From Luidia sarsii (taxonomy: Eukaryota > Echinodermata > Asteroidea > Paxillosida > Luidiidae): a DNA stretch of 64,000 nt. Positions 21,306-57,599 of the stretch are shown in pieces. The first letter of the stretch is position 1, and each line of letters begins with the position of its first letter. Made by a program: the position numbers and the translations under genes. Location: NCBI GenBank assembly GCA_949987565.1, contig OX465104.1, positions 25,768,137 to 25,832,136 of the forward strand, read 5' to 3'. The notes under the pieces are model-generated. The model ran no database searches. It was not told the DNA's origin and worked only from the letters and a program-made list of their open reading frames with translations.

Positions 21306-22787
21306 TTTCTTGCCAATTTTTCAATTCTTTCAGAACATTCTCAGAACTACTGATTTGGTTTTCTAAGTATGGATGATTCAGGATTGTCCATTGACCATGA
21401 AGTCATGAAGACTTGATTGGATGATAACTTCACTTCAAAAAGCCGCAAGCATGTTCGGAGTCCAATTTGGACCTAAATTTGCTGAAACAAGGAAGAGCAA
21501 GAAACTGAAAAGTGAAGAAAACGGAGATAAGTTTTTCCTATTTACTGTTCCTTTTTTGATGACTAACTTCAGAGGTTTTCTTCTTTTTTTTCCTTCTTTT
21601 TTTGGTGGGGGGGGGGAGTAATAATCAATTATTTATGTCTATGCTGTTAGTAATTTTGCACATCTGAAAGTTAACCCTTTTACCGGACTGGGGCATCCAA
21701 TAATCTGTAATTTAAAAAAAAAAGGGTTTGTTTTTTTCTTGTTTGTGTTTTTTTAAGCTAAAGCCTGTATATTTTGATTATCATTGCCGCCGATGTGTAC
21801 TTGAAAGCTGGTTGGCTTATTTTGTGGCCACTGTGATGAAATGTTAAGTTGGAATAAACCAAATCTATCACAAATTGAAGACTGATTTTTATATATGCCT
21901 GGTTTTGATAAAAATGGCCACCCAACCTTTATGATTTTGCCAGAATTTTGTCCGAAAATCAAATGTTGATATCTGTCGAACATTTGGGGGGCTTTCTGTC
22001 TATGGAAGAGGTCCTGTTGCGATTTGAATCTGATGCCCTTGAAATGTTTTGCGATTTGTAGTTTAAGCTGTTTCTGTCAGCTATTTGCGTCGTTTTTGGT
22101 GTCACTTTAAAAAACATTTCAATATCTAAAATCCATTTAGAATCATTTCAGCCATCCATTTTCCTTTTTTTATTTCTTCAAACCTGACCTTATTTCTTTC
22201 TGGGGGAGACTACCAACTATTGAAGGTGTGGTTAATTAATGCCATGCTTCACTGAAATTAACAGCATCCTGCCTGATTGCAACACTCACAGAAATGCATC
22301 TTGGCGTTGGCAATAACTATGTCTCACCAGGACAGAACATGACGAGACAAGGTGTGGTCACTTTATCTGATTGTGTGTCGCACAAACCTGGTGAGAAACA
22401 ATATATTATATACAATTCCGGAAAATAAAGCAGGTTATGAGCCTTTTCTTCAGCAACCCTATTGTTTTTGCAAACCTAATTGAAATTAGTATCCCTACGA
22501 CAATGACATATTTTCCCCTCTTTCTGCCTTTGAGAAAGGTCCTGCTAGGATCAAAACATTACGACCTTGACTATTTTTTTTATTTATTTATAATTGTTTA
22601 GTTTTTCCATGGTTTTTCTAAGCTGTTTTCCCAGTTTCAATATTCTTTATTTGGAGGAAAGTTTGTGACATATTCCTGCTTTTGCAATGGTTGTTTACGA
22701 ACTTTAAATTGGCGCGTTTTGAGGCGCATTATTGTTATTTTTATTACTGATGTAAACAACCACAACTCCAAGTAGTTCCGCTTATGC

Positions 22788-22809
22788 CGTGATCTATTTT
22801 TAGATCACG
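22788..22809. promoter_or_regulatory. Perfect palindrome upstream of the Rac TATA-like box
   Basis: CGTGATCTA and TAGATCACG are exact 9-bp inverted arms around TTTT, ending 11 bp before TATATAAAG. It could be a dimeric factor site; this is inference only. Confidence 0.5.
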
Positions 22810-22819
22810 CAGCGTCTCG

Positions 22820-22828
22820 TATATAAAG
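22820..22828 (+). promoter_or_regulatory. TATA-like box of the plus-strand Rac gene
   Basis: TATATAAAG lies about 240 bp upstream of the Rac start codon, which would give a 5' UTR of roughly 200 nt. The spacing fits a core promoter, but no start site can be confirmed from sequence. Confidence 0.45.
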
Positions 22829-23068
22829 CACTGTGGTGTTTGTTCGCCCGCCATCGTCTCCACAGAGGTCGACTATTCTGAACGACAGAGGGCGCCCTTG
22901 ACCACGGATATTCACACACCCTGCTCGTCACTAGCCACCATTCGTTGCGTGCAGTGTCGGGTGCCACAACTTCCATTTCCGCGTTTCGGAAAAGCTCCAA
23001 TTAATCCCACTTTTCGTCGTCTCCGGCAAGTTTTTCTCCCGCATCTGAAGCGCTGTCGGAGGTTCACA

Positions 23069-39357
<16,289 letters not shown>

Positions 39358-42300
39358 CTCCACCCCTCATTTTTTCCCCCTCTTTTTTTTTCTCCTTTTT
39401 TTTTTTTTTTTTTTACTCTTCCTCGATCATTGTCGACCAGCGTGCCACACTTTTGTTTCTCAGTCGATGAAGATGCAGAGCTAATGAGAGGGGATTTTGG
39501 GGGGTGAAGGGTGTCGCGGGAACTAGCATCAAATCTAATGTAACTATAGGGGATGGGGGATGGAGGATTATGATGGAGAATTGTCTCCCTTTTTTTCAAC
39601 TTTTTTTTGGGGGGGGGGCTTTTTTTGAGGGAGTATAGGGGGTTTTGTGGTGGTGTTTTGTAAAAACAAAAGGGTAGGTCTTCTCGATGGGTCAGTGTCG
39701 CTGCACATTTGCATGGGTCCAATCAGGACACTGCTGCATTTGAGTAAAACTGCTGAGCAACCAATGCTGACCTGTGGACTGTCCTACTTACAGGAGGCAG
39801 ATGCAATTCTACACTGAGTTGACTCTGGCTCTGAGACTACCAAGATTTGGTTAAGTCTCTTTGTTTGCTGTTTTACCCCCTACAGTAGCTTTTCTTGTAG
39901 TCCCATCATTGCAGCCTACAGTTTACTCCTTCAACATTTCTTTGTGTGATTTTTTTTTGTCTGGGTTATTCTTGTCCACACAATACAACGAAGATTCAAA
40001 ATTGAAGTACCGGTAGGTTATCAAAAGGGGAAACGTCTGGTGTGCTTAACATGGCCACGCACTTGTGTCTTGTATGATTTTTGAATGAAATCATTCCTTT
40101 TGGGTGAATCTTGCACAAGTTTGGGTCATAACTGTTTGTTGTCGGTAAGCAGACTTAAGTTGTTTTGACTTGAATTTTGGGTCTCTCCAGATGAGATTTT
40201 TTTTGGTGTGTTTTCAATCAGTCTCGTTCTCATTTGTAAACTCAGAATCTGTTTTCCCTGTTTCGGGGAAAAAAAAAATCCCTTCAAAGTTTGCAAGTTG
40301 AAATGAATTTCCAGCTGTGAATACTTTCACCGGACACAGAAGCGAGTGTCTCTTGAAGGACCAAACATTTGTAAAAAACAAACAAAAACAAAGGAGCTTT
40401 CAACTTAGGTTTTTTGTAGTGCATTGATTGGTGTAAATATACTGAGTGTCAGCTAACAGTGATGTTTCCTTTTAGATGAAATCCTCAGAGTTAGTTAAAA
40501 GTCTGGATGATTTTGAAAAGTTGAATCTTTTTTTTTGGGGGGGGGGGACGTCGACTGTTGAACACGTCCTCAGAGTAGAATACCCTCTCTCTGATTGGCT
40601 GCTTTGGTCTGCGTTGGCATGGTGACAGCTGCTTACTTCTTCCAGCCGTGGGTTGCGTCCCATTTAAAGGAGAAGAGAGATAGCCAGCACTGGATCGTTT
40701 GGTTTGTTGCTCTGCTTAGGGTAACAGTCAAATGGAGAGAGCATGTTTTGCGTTTTCAGACTTTTTGAATGAGAAACATCTGCATCAAACTAGTTTTTTC
40801 TTTGTGTGTCATCATCAGAAGAAAAACAGAACAAAAAAATTAATTTGATGATATCCATTAGTTACGTATTAAACATGATCTCTGGAAGAATGTGTGGATT
40901 TTCTGTAATTTATACAAAAAAAACATTGGTTTTTTTATTTTAAATGTACAAGGATTTGTGTGGTTTCTTTTTTTGTACAAGTGGTTTAATATTTACGGAA
41001 GCGTTTGCCTGATTTGAAATTGTCAATATGAAAACGTTATCAATTTGATTTTCTGTAGAAGGGGGCGGGATTGTGACTTGGATGTCTGTCCTGAAGAATA
41101 CTGCGGTGTTTTTTTTTTTTTAAGGGGGAGGGAGGGGGGGGGGGGGTTGGTTGACTGGCATTTGGAAATGGATATTGTATGTTATATAACTGGGTTTTTC
41201 CAATTGTTTCTTTACTTTGTGATCAATGGTGGATGCCAGAATTGTCTTCCTGAGCTCAGTCTTAGATGTTGGTAAGGAGGTGATACTGGTTTTTTTCACC
41301 ATGAGGGGTTGGGGGGGGGGCTGTTCTGATTATTTTGTGGGTGTTGTCATTAATGGCTGTATAAGCAGTTAAGGTTGAGTGGTTCAGTTGCACTGACTTT
41401 TGGGATGTCCTGATACTGTTCCCTGTACGCTGAATCGGAGATGGACGTCGGCTGTTTAGAAATTGGGGCCGCCGTCGGCCATCTTTGCTTTGTGCAATGC
41501 TGTAGGCATACCAGCCTTGTTGCTAGGGTCCGCCATCTTGTCTGTTATCGTGCGGGTCGTAGTGTTAGCCAAACAGAAAAACTGGTTGATTGTGCGAGGC
41601 GACCCTTTGGGTCAGTTGCCTTTGCAGCGCGCTTTGGGCAATGGATCGATCGGTTTGTGTCGGGATCAGTGACCAGGGTTTCCCAGAAGTCATTGGGGCA
41701 AGGGGCCAATGTTGTGGAGCTGTGCTCAGCGTAGAGGCTTGCTTTTTGTGCTTGCCAAGACTCCTTGAGCACTCACCAAAAACAAACCTGCTCACTCAAG
41801 TGCCAAACAGAAGCTATGGTATTAAGCATCACTTTGTCGACCTGAAGTCCATGGTTGGTTCCTGCAGGCCCAAATTCAAGGAATCCATTGCTATCACTAA
41901 TGGCACCATTCTTTTTTGCTTGCAGCATGTAAGCCAAGCTATTCTGTGCCAGTGACAGACGAAGGTACATGTATGTGAACTGCACAGTTGCAAAAAGCAA
42001 GAAATGTCCCGCCTACCCACGAGGTGGCCTTACCATAAGCATAGGATTTTCTGCAATGGTAAGCGATGTTCTGTAACAGATTCCATGAAATTGGGTCTTG
42101 GATGAGGTGGCACATTTCAAGCATTTAAATTTGTTTGGTGAGACTTTTTCAAAATGAGGAAGACTTTCCTGAGAAGCACGTTTTTAGTGAAGCAGCCCCA
42201 TTGCTTTGGTCCCTCAGTCAATACTGACCTCTGATTTGTTTAAACATTCACCTGTGCATATTTATCATAGTTTGCTCCACGTTTACAATAGACACTTGTA

Positions 42301-43440
42301 TCCATAGCGTCAATGCAGTAACTACCAACTCTTCTGTACATATTGTGCTAGAGGTAAACAAAAAAAAGAAGAAGAAAAAAAAGGATAATAATGAGCTTAT
42401 TTACTCGGCCTTATACATGAAAGTGAAACGTTGATGGCGTACTTAATGTGGAACCTTGCCACATTGAGATGTGCATGTACAGTTGTAATTTCAACGCAGG
42501 GCGTGAATTGGTGTAGCGTTGTTTAAAACAAAAAAACAAGCTGGTCATTTGGGTTGTGAAATACGGGGACGTTAATTTTCTCTAACATTTTTGGGGGACG
42601 GTTGGAAGACGGTAGGGTTGTGAGCATTGCATATGGTTCCGGTTGATCTTAAAATGGTGCTGTTTCCATGGAGAAATGCCAACCGGGTCAGAAGCCAGAC
42701 TCCACCCTCACCATTGGTACATTGGCGGTGGGACACCAGGGAAGGCCAGGGTACCAGTCCCATTGGTCACCGCGCTATCACTCTCATTACACAGGCTGGT
42801 GTGCATGTTTTCAGTCGTGCCCCGTTTTGAGTTTTGAGCCCAGAGCAAGAGTGTAAAAAGTTCTTTTTCTGTTACCATGTCAACCCATGTTGTGCAGATT
42901 CAACACCCTGTGATAATGCATTCCTTCAACTGTGTATCTTTTTGGTCGTAAGTAGGTGTATCGCAGTCACTCATGGAGAACGATGCCCAATACATATACG
43001 AACTATGGAGGACACATTCTTTTAATGAAAAAATAATGTAGAAAGTTAAGCATGTCATTGTACAAATTGTATACCGATTTTTCCAGGTTTTTTTTCCTCC
43101 CCCCATCTATTTTCTTGTGGCTTTTAAATAAAAAAAATGGATTTACTAACCATGTAATTGTAGCTTAGAAAGCAGTGTATGGGGACTTGTAGAGTCCAGA
43201 AGGGTTGTTATAATCAGCTTTTTGGTTTTATCCACTGGGTAAGCAGTCTTGTGTCCATGAGCACGCGAAGCAAAAAAAACTAAACGAAAGAAAAATGGAA
43301 ATTAAAAAAGATCTAAATTTTTGTATTGGCCGAAAGGATTTAATTGAATACCAGCCAGATTGTAATGGATTATTGGCAGCACTGACAAGTATCCCTATAT
43401 CATGTCATTTGATAATAAAATAGCAGATTTTACATAACTG
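39358..43440 (+). other. Probable long 3' UTR of the plus-strand Rac gene
   Basis: After the TAA stop there are about 4 kb without recognised coding exons. It contains T- and G-tracts (39380-39415, 39600-39620, 41110-41145) and almost none of the TACATG satellite that fills introns. The first strong cluster of poly(A) signals is AAATAAAA near 43127 and AATAAA at 43414-43419, followed by T/G-rich sequence. The extent is inferred. Confidence 0.45.
43414..43419 (+). terminator. Candidate poly(A) signal for plus-strand Rac
   Basis: AATAAA followed about 20-40 bp later by TTGTGCTTTCTCTTGTCTTT, a plausible downstream element. Chosen because SINE-like repeats resume soon after (43967). Confidence 0.35.
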
Positions 43441-43966
43441 TTGTGCTTTCTCTTGTCTTTATTGTCAGAGAAGTAGAAAGTTGGGCTAGGCTCTGGCCTT
43501 GTCCCCGTCAGACATAACCAGAATGTACAGACAGTGGTTTGCTGCTGTATTTGAAGGTTTGTATCGCTCGTCCAGTTGAGCATATCTGTCAGAAAGCTCG
43601 TTCTTCAAGACCTTGATATGTTGAGTAATAGAAGACTTTATCTATGCACTGCATGACTGTTTGCCCGTTAAGCATTCAATTCTGGCAAGTTTAATAACGG
43701 GTTCACTTAATCTAGAAGTACCCAGATTATAAATATTAGATCGTGCAGAAAGATTGAGGATAGTTGCTATAAAACCTATCACCAATTTAATAGCCTAGTT
43801 CCATTCCTTACGCGTATTGTGAATTCAAGTTCAATGCATGTACGCCAACGAAATACATACCGGTAAATATATTGTAACAAAATGTTTGTTCCTAGGATTT
43901 TAATTTTGGGTTTTTGTACGAGTGTGTCAATTCTGAATCATGACTCCAAGTAGCCATAGCCTTAAA

Positions 43967-44028
43967 AGGCATCGGGCAAAGCACTGGACACTTGGTGCTT
44001 ATTACGTCCAGCAGGGCAAACCATCATT
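43967..44028 (+). repeat. SINE-2 tail fragment
   Basis: GGCATCGGGCAAAGCACTGG, TTGGTGCTTATTACG and CCAGCAGGGCAAACCATCAT match the tail of the inverted SINE-2 pair at 7266-7575. The tRNA-like head is missing. Confidence 0.75.
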
Positions 44029-47000
44029 CAACAATCCCTATTACTTAGTCAAGATTTCAACAACAAATTTCAGGTTTTGAAAGCTAATTCATACCTTGGA
44101 AAATGTGCCTCACAATTTCGATAAATTTTCTCCTTTTTTTTTCTGTATGTAAATATGCATGTTGCTAAAAAGTAACTTATAATTGTAACGTGGGAAATTA
44201 TACTTTCAAGCTGAAAATGTAAATTTTATCCAAAGACATGAAGAGATTTGCAAGCACAACTATAAGTTAGGCATACAAGATTGGTTTATTTGTAAAACAT
44301 AAACGAATGTGCAGTGAAATGTGACAATGGTCAGAAACGGGGAAAAAAGTTGGGCAGGTAAAACTGAAAGAAAAAACAAAAGTTACAAAGGCAAAGACTG
44401 GGCTTCATAGTAACACAGGGTCCTCTATGATTGGTTAACAATTATATATTGTTTAACTTTTAAAACATTAGATTTTCTGTTTGCTTTCTGTGAGATGTAT
44501 ACTAGTCAAATTGAACTACTTGGTGCCGGCTGGTCTGGTATCGGACCCACAGTATGATGCATGGCGTGGGACAACCAGTGTGGATACACTTGCCCTATTC
44601 GGTCTGCACACCATTTGTTGAACCACAAGAGCTTGCATGCAGCTTAGGACAGGTAAGAGACATCCTAGCCTGTGGAATTGAGCTTTGTGTTGCTAGGGGT
44701 GCATTTCACAAAGCTTTATGTAACTCAACAAGATAGGCCGTATGGCATGAAGTTTTGTGTACCACATTGAATTTTGTGGAAATAGAATGTTATGAATCAA
44801 AATGAATCAAAACCCACAATGACATCGTAGGTTAGATTGAATCGGTAGAGAAACCCATAAAACTCTTGGAACAGTACCAAAGAAATAGAAACCAAAAGAC
44901 CACAAACATGATGTTTAGGAACTACTAAATAAAGGCATTAGAAGAACTTGCTGTTGTGAAAAGTGCTCGGTAAAAGTGGGCCTATCCAACAGCATTTGAG
45001 GTTCATACTTTGTGAGAACATTTATGCCAAGCAGATAAGACTTAATGAGCATTTATCTGCAATAAATACTCGCGAAGAGTTCAGTAAGTCTTTTCCTTGT
45101 TTGGCTTTGCATCAGAATTCACACAAGGTATGAACCAGCCCTCGATTTACATACAGTATACATTTATAAGCTGGGTGGTCAAATCGTCAATGGAAAAGCA
45201 GGGAAAAGCGGAGCACTAGGGAAAATTCACACACTTTTGACACGCGTTTGGTTTTGGCGTTTGGGCAGGCCTATCGTAAACTGAGCTTGGGTGGGAAAAA
45301 CCTATACACTGTTGCAAAGATCAGTTACGTGATGAAACTATCAAAGAAAATAGAACCAGGAATATTCTCCTAGCTCTGATATGCAAGTATATAGCAATAC
45401 AAAGTCACTGGATACTTTTTGCAAATGACTGAAATATATAGATTTTTTTTTCAACGTTTGTCATCGTTTCTCTCTTCCAAAAATAAAACTTTACAAATAT
45501 AAAGTGGGCTGAACCTTTGGGGCTAACTTTGTTTGTCTTGCGTAGATTTTTCCCACAAGTTTAACTTTTTCCCCCCCAAATCTCTTTTCCGTTTGGTTCA
45601 GATCATGGTTATAAACACAAAGTCTTCAACGAATGTGAAACACAGGAAGCAGAACTGCCATCCAGGTACAGAATATTTGACAGTCTTGAAGTTTATATTA
45701 AACGTCAACTATTTGAAGCCACAAATCATTGTGTTTCTTAAAATGTTCAATTTATTTTCCTTTTTCTTTCTTTTAAACTACCAGCTAATCTGTGAACCTG
45801 TCTGAATACAGCAAGATCTGAATATTCTAAATATAAAAAATGCACATAGTGTATATACATGTACATACATGCACAAATGGGTTCAATGCATACAACACGC
45901 ACGTCACCCGAGTCAGGGCACTAGACTGAACACAAGAAACCCAGACGGCACCAGTCTCCCCGTATCACTGACTAGATGCACAAACATATCCAGTACATAC
46001 CTCCTCTGAATTTCACAATTTACACTTATTACACTGAGTGAAAAACCGGCAAACATAAGGAGTGAGCAGTGAAGCATAGTAAACGTTGCTTAAGTAAACA
46101 GTGGTAAAGTTGAATAGAGAATCTTTGTGGTAGTCTGATTTGCAGCCGATTGATGACGAAATGTTACCTGTGAACCAACCAGGGACAAGAATCGTACTTC
46201 TATTACCGGGTAATCCTGTTTCAACACAAGGGACCCTAAACTTATATCAGGATAGTATTAAAGTTAAGCGTAATTCCCTACCCACACAGCACTGCCAACC
46301 ATGTAACCGCTCCATGACACATGCATAAAATGAAATTGCTTTGAAAACCTTCAAAACAAAAGAAATCAACTAAAAAATTGAAAAAAATATTAATTTGAAG
46401 GATTGTTCTGTTAACTTATTTATAAAAAGAAATTGCCGTCTCAATTTTGGTTTATATTTCTCACAGCAAAAACTGATTTTGTTTTACCAGAATCCTACAT
46501 TATATTACATCGCCTGTCCATTCAGTCCTTTTATATATATACGTATTTACAGATATCATTAATGACGGAAATGAATCGATTTAAACATTCATAATGTTAG
46601 TCCCCTGTCAGGCATGCATAAAATTATTTAATGGGTGGAGGGGCGGAGCCTGAAGTGAAGAAAAGAGGGGGGCAACGATCCACACAGTGGACCAGTTATG
46701 TTAATCTTGGCCATGGAATTCATTTTTGGAAAGAAGGAATAATATTAACTTGTGGTGCATCAAAATGGAAATAAATCCACCCCCCTCTCAATTTTCAGAC
46801 TCCGGATTTGTCCTTCTCAGTTTTCCTTGTAAATCTGAGATTATTGAACGATGAGGAATATTTTGTGAATACCTACGTCAAATGGATAGTTTTCGTCAGT
46901 GCTTTTCACAGGTGCATGTGTGTGTGCCTACAGGCCCATTTTGGTTGTACGTTGAAGTCATTTCTATTGGAGATACTACACCTAAGGTACCGGTAACATC

Positions 47001-47399
47001 TCTCTCTGTAACTACTTTTTCCTGATGCAATTTATTTTATTTATTTCATTCAAGAGTTAAAATAAGAAATAAAAAAAAAAAAATCGCAGTCAACATTAAT
47101 TTTGATCAGATGGAAAATTCCAGTACTCAAAAACTCCAGGTACTTTGGTGAGGATATTTCTCAGTACACTGGAATACTTGAATACTTGAATTGAAAATGG
47201 ATTAATTTTCTAAAATTGGAAGAGCAGTTATCGTTGTCAAAAAATAGCACCCTCACTGTTTAACATGAAGCATTGAAAAGTACTCCCTTTTCCCCTAATG
47301 CAAGGATGGGAACAACCACTACAATGTACAAAGAAAATGGAACAACTCGTGACATAAAAACAAGTTTGAGATCTTTTCTTCATTACCAGTTGCCCTGAT

Positions 47400-47660
47400 C
47401 TGGGTCGGTGAAATGTTTGACCTGGGTCAATAAAATCCCAACCTGGGTCAAGGAAATCTCAACCTGGGTCAATGAATTCCTAGCCTCGGTCAATGAAAGC
47501 TCAACCTGGGTCAATGAAATCTCAAACTAGGTCAATGAAATCTCGAACAAGGTCAATGAAATCTCGAACTAGGTCAATGAAATCTCGAACTAGGTCAATG
47601 AAATCCCGAACTGGGTCAATGAAATCCCGAACTGGGTCAATGACAATGATCCTTGTCAAG
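47400..47660. repeat. About 20-21 bp tandem repeat (GGTCAATGAAATCTCGAACT)
   Basis: About a dozen copies of GGTCAATGAAATCTCGAACT with variants (AACCTGGGTCAATGAAAGCT, AAATCCCGAACTGG). Degraded copies continue to about 47790. It has an open frame in one phase only by repetition. Confidence 0.85.
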
Positions 47661-48315
47661 GCTTTGATCCTTGATAATAGACCCTGATCCTAGTCAACCA
47701 AATCTTGATGCTGGTCTATAAATCTGTATCCTGAATGGTGAAATTCCTGGGCTATAAAGCCTGACCCTGGTCCAAAACCATCGATCCTAGTCGAAACTTT
47801 TGTTGTTCTTCATAACAAGATTTGTTTTAAAAAAATGATGTGGTGTTGACTCATATTTTCGTCTGGATTAAAAGAATATTAGTTTTTGGATGAAAAGGAA
47901 GCCAAAAACACCCCAAAATGTTGGCAGTGATATCATCAAATGAAGGCCCCAAAGCACTGCATAGAATACACTGCATGATAATGAATGGCATTATACATGT
48001 ACTGGTTCAGGGAGTGAGACACTGGCTTTCTAATGACAACAGAGGGCGCTCTTCAGATCACCCTGCAATACTAAACTTTCTGAGCTTGTGTTTGTCTTGA
48101 TTAGAAAACTCCCCAAAATTATCCACAGGCATCCTTGCAATGGCAAAGGATGCCTGGATAAGAGGCTGCCATGTTGAAATAAGGTAAGACACTGTGGATA
48201 CACAATGCAAATTTGTACATTTTGCTGATTTTTGGCTCTGTTTTTGAAATAATTATGATGATAAAGATTACATAGTCATTACACTTTAGTTTACAGGTTC
48301 CATCTGGAGAAATGA

Positions 48316-48321
48316 TTTATT
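48316..48321 (-). terminator. Candidate poly(A) signal for minus-strand Rac
   Basis: TTTATT on the plus strand (AATAAA on the gene strand) lies about 470 bp after the stop codon. It is the nearest perfect match I noticed; alternatives further left are possible. Confidence 0.3.
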
Positions 48322-48791
48322 TTCTTAAGACATGCTTCAGCACAGTTCTCAACTGCTGAATGTCGGACTTATCTATAACCTGTAACGACCTCTCAACCCC
48401 AAGAATACCGAACCTTGACATTCTCAGGAACGACCCCACAGCCAAATCTGCATTGCAAACTTTTCCCCAAAAAAAACAACTTCCAAAAGATGTTTCTTTT
48501 TAGTTAAAGAGAAACAGTGGTTAGGTTAGACAAAGTGCATTCAATGAGCTTCCCTGATTAACCTCGTTAAGGCCCAGGTTGCTATGATGTCATGACCCCC
48601 TAACTTAACGACCCATAGGGGTCACTTGAGGGTAGCTTGATTCCACCAAGGGACATGCCTACCAAAAGGTATCTCAACCCTCCATCATTTCTCGACAGGC
48701 TGAGACTGAACCCTAAGAATATAAAAAAAGAAGACGACGCGGTCTGAGTCTCTTGGTCTGGCTACAAGACTAGTCTACGGGTGGCCGGGCC

Positions 48792-54447
<5,656 letters not shown>

Positions 54448-55599
54448 TTATAAACACAGCCATCTTGCGGCCACCCTGGCATTAGAAACAGGAGGCTTTG
54501 AGATGCTTCTGGCAGCAGACATGTCTTAGTCCCTTTTCAAAAAAAGTGACATGTACGCTACGCTCAGAATGAAGAGTCTACTCAGTTCAGGATGTTTGCA
54601 AATGCAGAGTGTGTTAAAAACAACTGGGTGCATTCCCACTAGGAAAATTATGGAACGGTGGATCATGATTAAAAAAAAATTTGCACACATTCACACATGG
54701 CAAAAAAAAATTTCTTGCTTGTTTGACATGGCAAATTAGGGAAAGTGAATCGCGATTCAAAATTCTCCCTTTTTTTGAAAAGACTGCGCATGCTGTGACC
54801 AAGCTGGCAGCAATTTCCGGATTTGAATCGCAATTATAGGTGAGGTTTTAGTATTCATACATAATAGGCCTACAGACACACACAAAAAGGGAAAAAAAGG
54901 AACCGCGATTCAAAAAAAGCGAATCGTGTTAGTCAGAATACAATGCACCTAATAAAATAGAACTTTGCATTATTTGGGACCACCTCTTAAAAAACCCTCA
55001 AAATTGGTGTCAGAATTTGTCTAAAATCTTGTGAAAATAACTAGATGGGTTCCTGCCGGCCTTCCGATGCTGAATTTCTCAATCTCAATCTCCAGGGTGT
55101 TAAACCAAGTGTCACAAATACATGCCCTTCCATAGGAGATGCAGGCACAAGGTTAAAACAAGAACCAACCAATTGATCTGTGAGAGACCGAGAACTTCTT
55201 GTTCTCCTGCCAGGGGCCTACAATGTCAATGAGATTATTAGTGTCCAGCCTACAGAAGACCTATGGCTCAGGGGCACGCACACACAAAAACAAGTCATAG
55301 CAGGGAGTGACAGCCCGGGCAAACTCAGACCATCCCATCACTGCCTTTCTGCCTGTCCAGATTTGATTTGCTGTCTGTAGGCGAGTGGAGTGGAGAGGGG
55401 GGGGGGATGGAGAATGGGTGGAGGGGACATTGTTCTGATTTGCGGAAATTGCAGGACCTGCTTTCTTGTCTCGGCAGTGGCCATTTTGTTAATTTGTTCT
55501 GGTGGTGTATGCATATGTACATGTACGTATATGGTTGCCCAGAGGGGGTTGACGGTGGTGTGCAACTGCGCATATCTTTATGTAGGGAGATGGGGAATC

Positions 55600-55830
55600 A
55601 CTTCGGCCGGATCATTCTTACACAAGCAATGTTTATAGTACATGTACACATGTATGCAAGGCACGTACATGTACATGTACATGTACATGTGTGTGTTTGG
55701 TTCCTGTTAGTGTTACCCAATACCCATACTCTGACTTCAACTCTCCTATTTAGCAGACAGCAGGGTATAGTGTACAATGTATATATGAACTGTACTGGTA
55801 CATGTACATGTAGGTCCATCTAAACACGTG
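55600..55830. repeat. TACATG satellite block
   Basis: ACGTACATGTACATGTACAT near 55665 and TACTGGTACATGTACATGTA near 55795. No coding content. Confidence 0.7.
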
Positions 55831-57599
55831 TGCAGCCTGAACCCCTATGGTTTACAACTAAGACACGTGTACATTACTTGGATAGTCTAGGAAGTGTAAT
55901 GAATCTGTCTGTACTTCCACATGTACTTTACATGTCGGTCTACATTTACTGGTATGAATCTAGTACATTATGACGTACTTGTACACGTACCGGACTACCG
56001 GTACAGTACATGTACATGACTACATGTACAGGTGTACATGTACCTCTGCACATGATACATCATGATACTTTTTTTTTCAAACACCAGTTGGAATTTTAAT
56101 GTTTGTCAATTCATCAGATCCAGAATTTAGCAACTTCTTACTTTGTGCCAGAAGAGACTAACCCTCATGTATTAATTACATATATTCATGATTAATTAAC
56201 TCAAAGAGTCTACCACTACCAGTATTCTCTAACATCAACTGAGTGTAATGCCAACACCAATCTCACCCAAATGCTAGTCCTTTGGCTACAAATACAATAG
56301 CAGTGAGAGAGATCCTGGCATAGAATTTAGAAACCCAGGTGTTGTTTTTCTTTCAATAGTGAAAGTATTAGAGTAGAGCAAAGTAAACAACTGGCAGGAG
56401 CTCATAGGATTTGCATACAGCAGCAGTAGTGGGTGCAGGAGTCACATGCAGGGAAGGCAGGTACCGGTACGCATGGGAAGCTAACTGGATAACCTGCATG
56501 TTTTTACGTAGGCACAGGCATGGCCCTGTGGCCTTGGGGATAGGGAGAGCCACATGGGTAATGTGGTTAGCCCCTCTCAGACTAAAGGTGATGAACCTTC
56601 ACTGTCTGCGGTTTGCTGACTTGGTTAGGACCTATGGTTGGGGTTTGGATAGCAGACCCAAAAGGTTTCTGGGCCTTCTCTGTATGCATGTAGTCTGCTG
56701 GGTGGTCGTACATGTGGGGAGGGTGGTGGCTACATGTATGTCATAAGCATTGAACAGAACCTATGTGTGTATGAAAGGACATTCACAGGGTTGGGCAGAG
56801 CACTATCGGTCCTCCAGACAAGCAATGACACACCTATTCTAAAAGACAGGCTGTGAAACAATAAAAAATAATATCATCAATCATCATCCTTTAGAGGGAT
56901 CTAAAGTATTACCGAGAAATGTTTGAAAATATATGTACTGGTACAGTAGATTATACAATGTACATGTACATGTACCGGTACATTGGTAAATGAAAAACTT
57001 GGCACACTTCCTCATGGGTGGACCCCTGAAAGTGCATCTTAACTTTTAAACACTTGCTGACTCTAAGTTTCACCATGTCTTTCCTTGCTCTATGCCTATG
57101 GTTTCACCATGGAGGGTGTCACAGAGGGCAAGAGGGCTAAGATATCTCTGATGGGCTGGCGCTTGTAGCTCCCTAAATAGCCAAGGATGACCTGTACACA
57201 TGAGCCTTAGGTCAGAGTTGGCATTGTTCTATACACAGTGGGCTAGGGTTGATGGAATACTAGGGCAAAGGGTCAGCATATCTCAACAAGGTCGTTGGCA
57301 GACTGGCAGCCAATACTCAGAAGTTAACAATGACAGGTATGGATGATTGTCTCAGGTCTGTGTTACCATTGTACTGTGGTACTGTTATACCCACAGAGGG
57401 CATAGGCTCTACAACCTTGGCTCAGGGGCACTTCATGTCTCTGTGGATTACTAACCATGTAGCTTTTCCATCAATGTAATTGTAAGTGTAGCTGGCGGTC
57501 AGTCCCTTATAGCACTTAGTTGCAGTTAGTAAAGGCTATTATTCATAGGACATCCAATGGGAACTTGGGAAGTGCACCTTCATACACATAATTATGCAT

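Larger units (their letters stand above)
20264..23068. other. Intergenic region ZNF598 - Rac
   Basis: It holds the ZNF598 3' UTR (candidate poly(A) signal AATAAA at 20797-20802), a SINE-1 copy at 21053-21305, a dispersed AGAAAGGTCCTGCTAGGATC motif near 22540, and the Rac 5' region. No coding exon was recognised; small open frames are unsupported. Confidence 0.5.
43441..48791. other. Intergenic region between the convergent Rac genes
   Basis: No coding exon was recognised. It contains a SINE-2 tail fragment (43967-44028), a 21-bp tandem repeat (47400-47660) and otherwise AT-rich unique sequence. The right part should be the 3' UTR of the minus-strand Rac gene; a minus-strand AATAAA lies at 48316-48321. 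It may extend much further left. Confidence 0.45.

Noticed and set aside
44554..44736. Small open frames between the Rac genes
   Set aside because: No similarity, no splice context and no neighbouring exons; considered chance.
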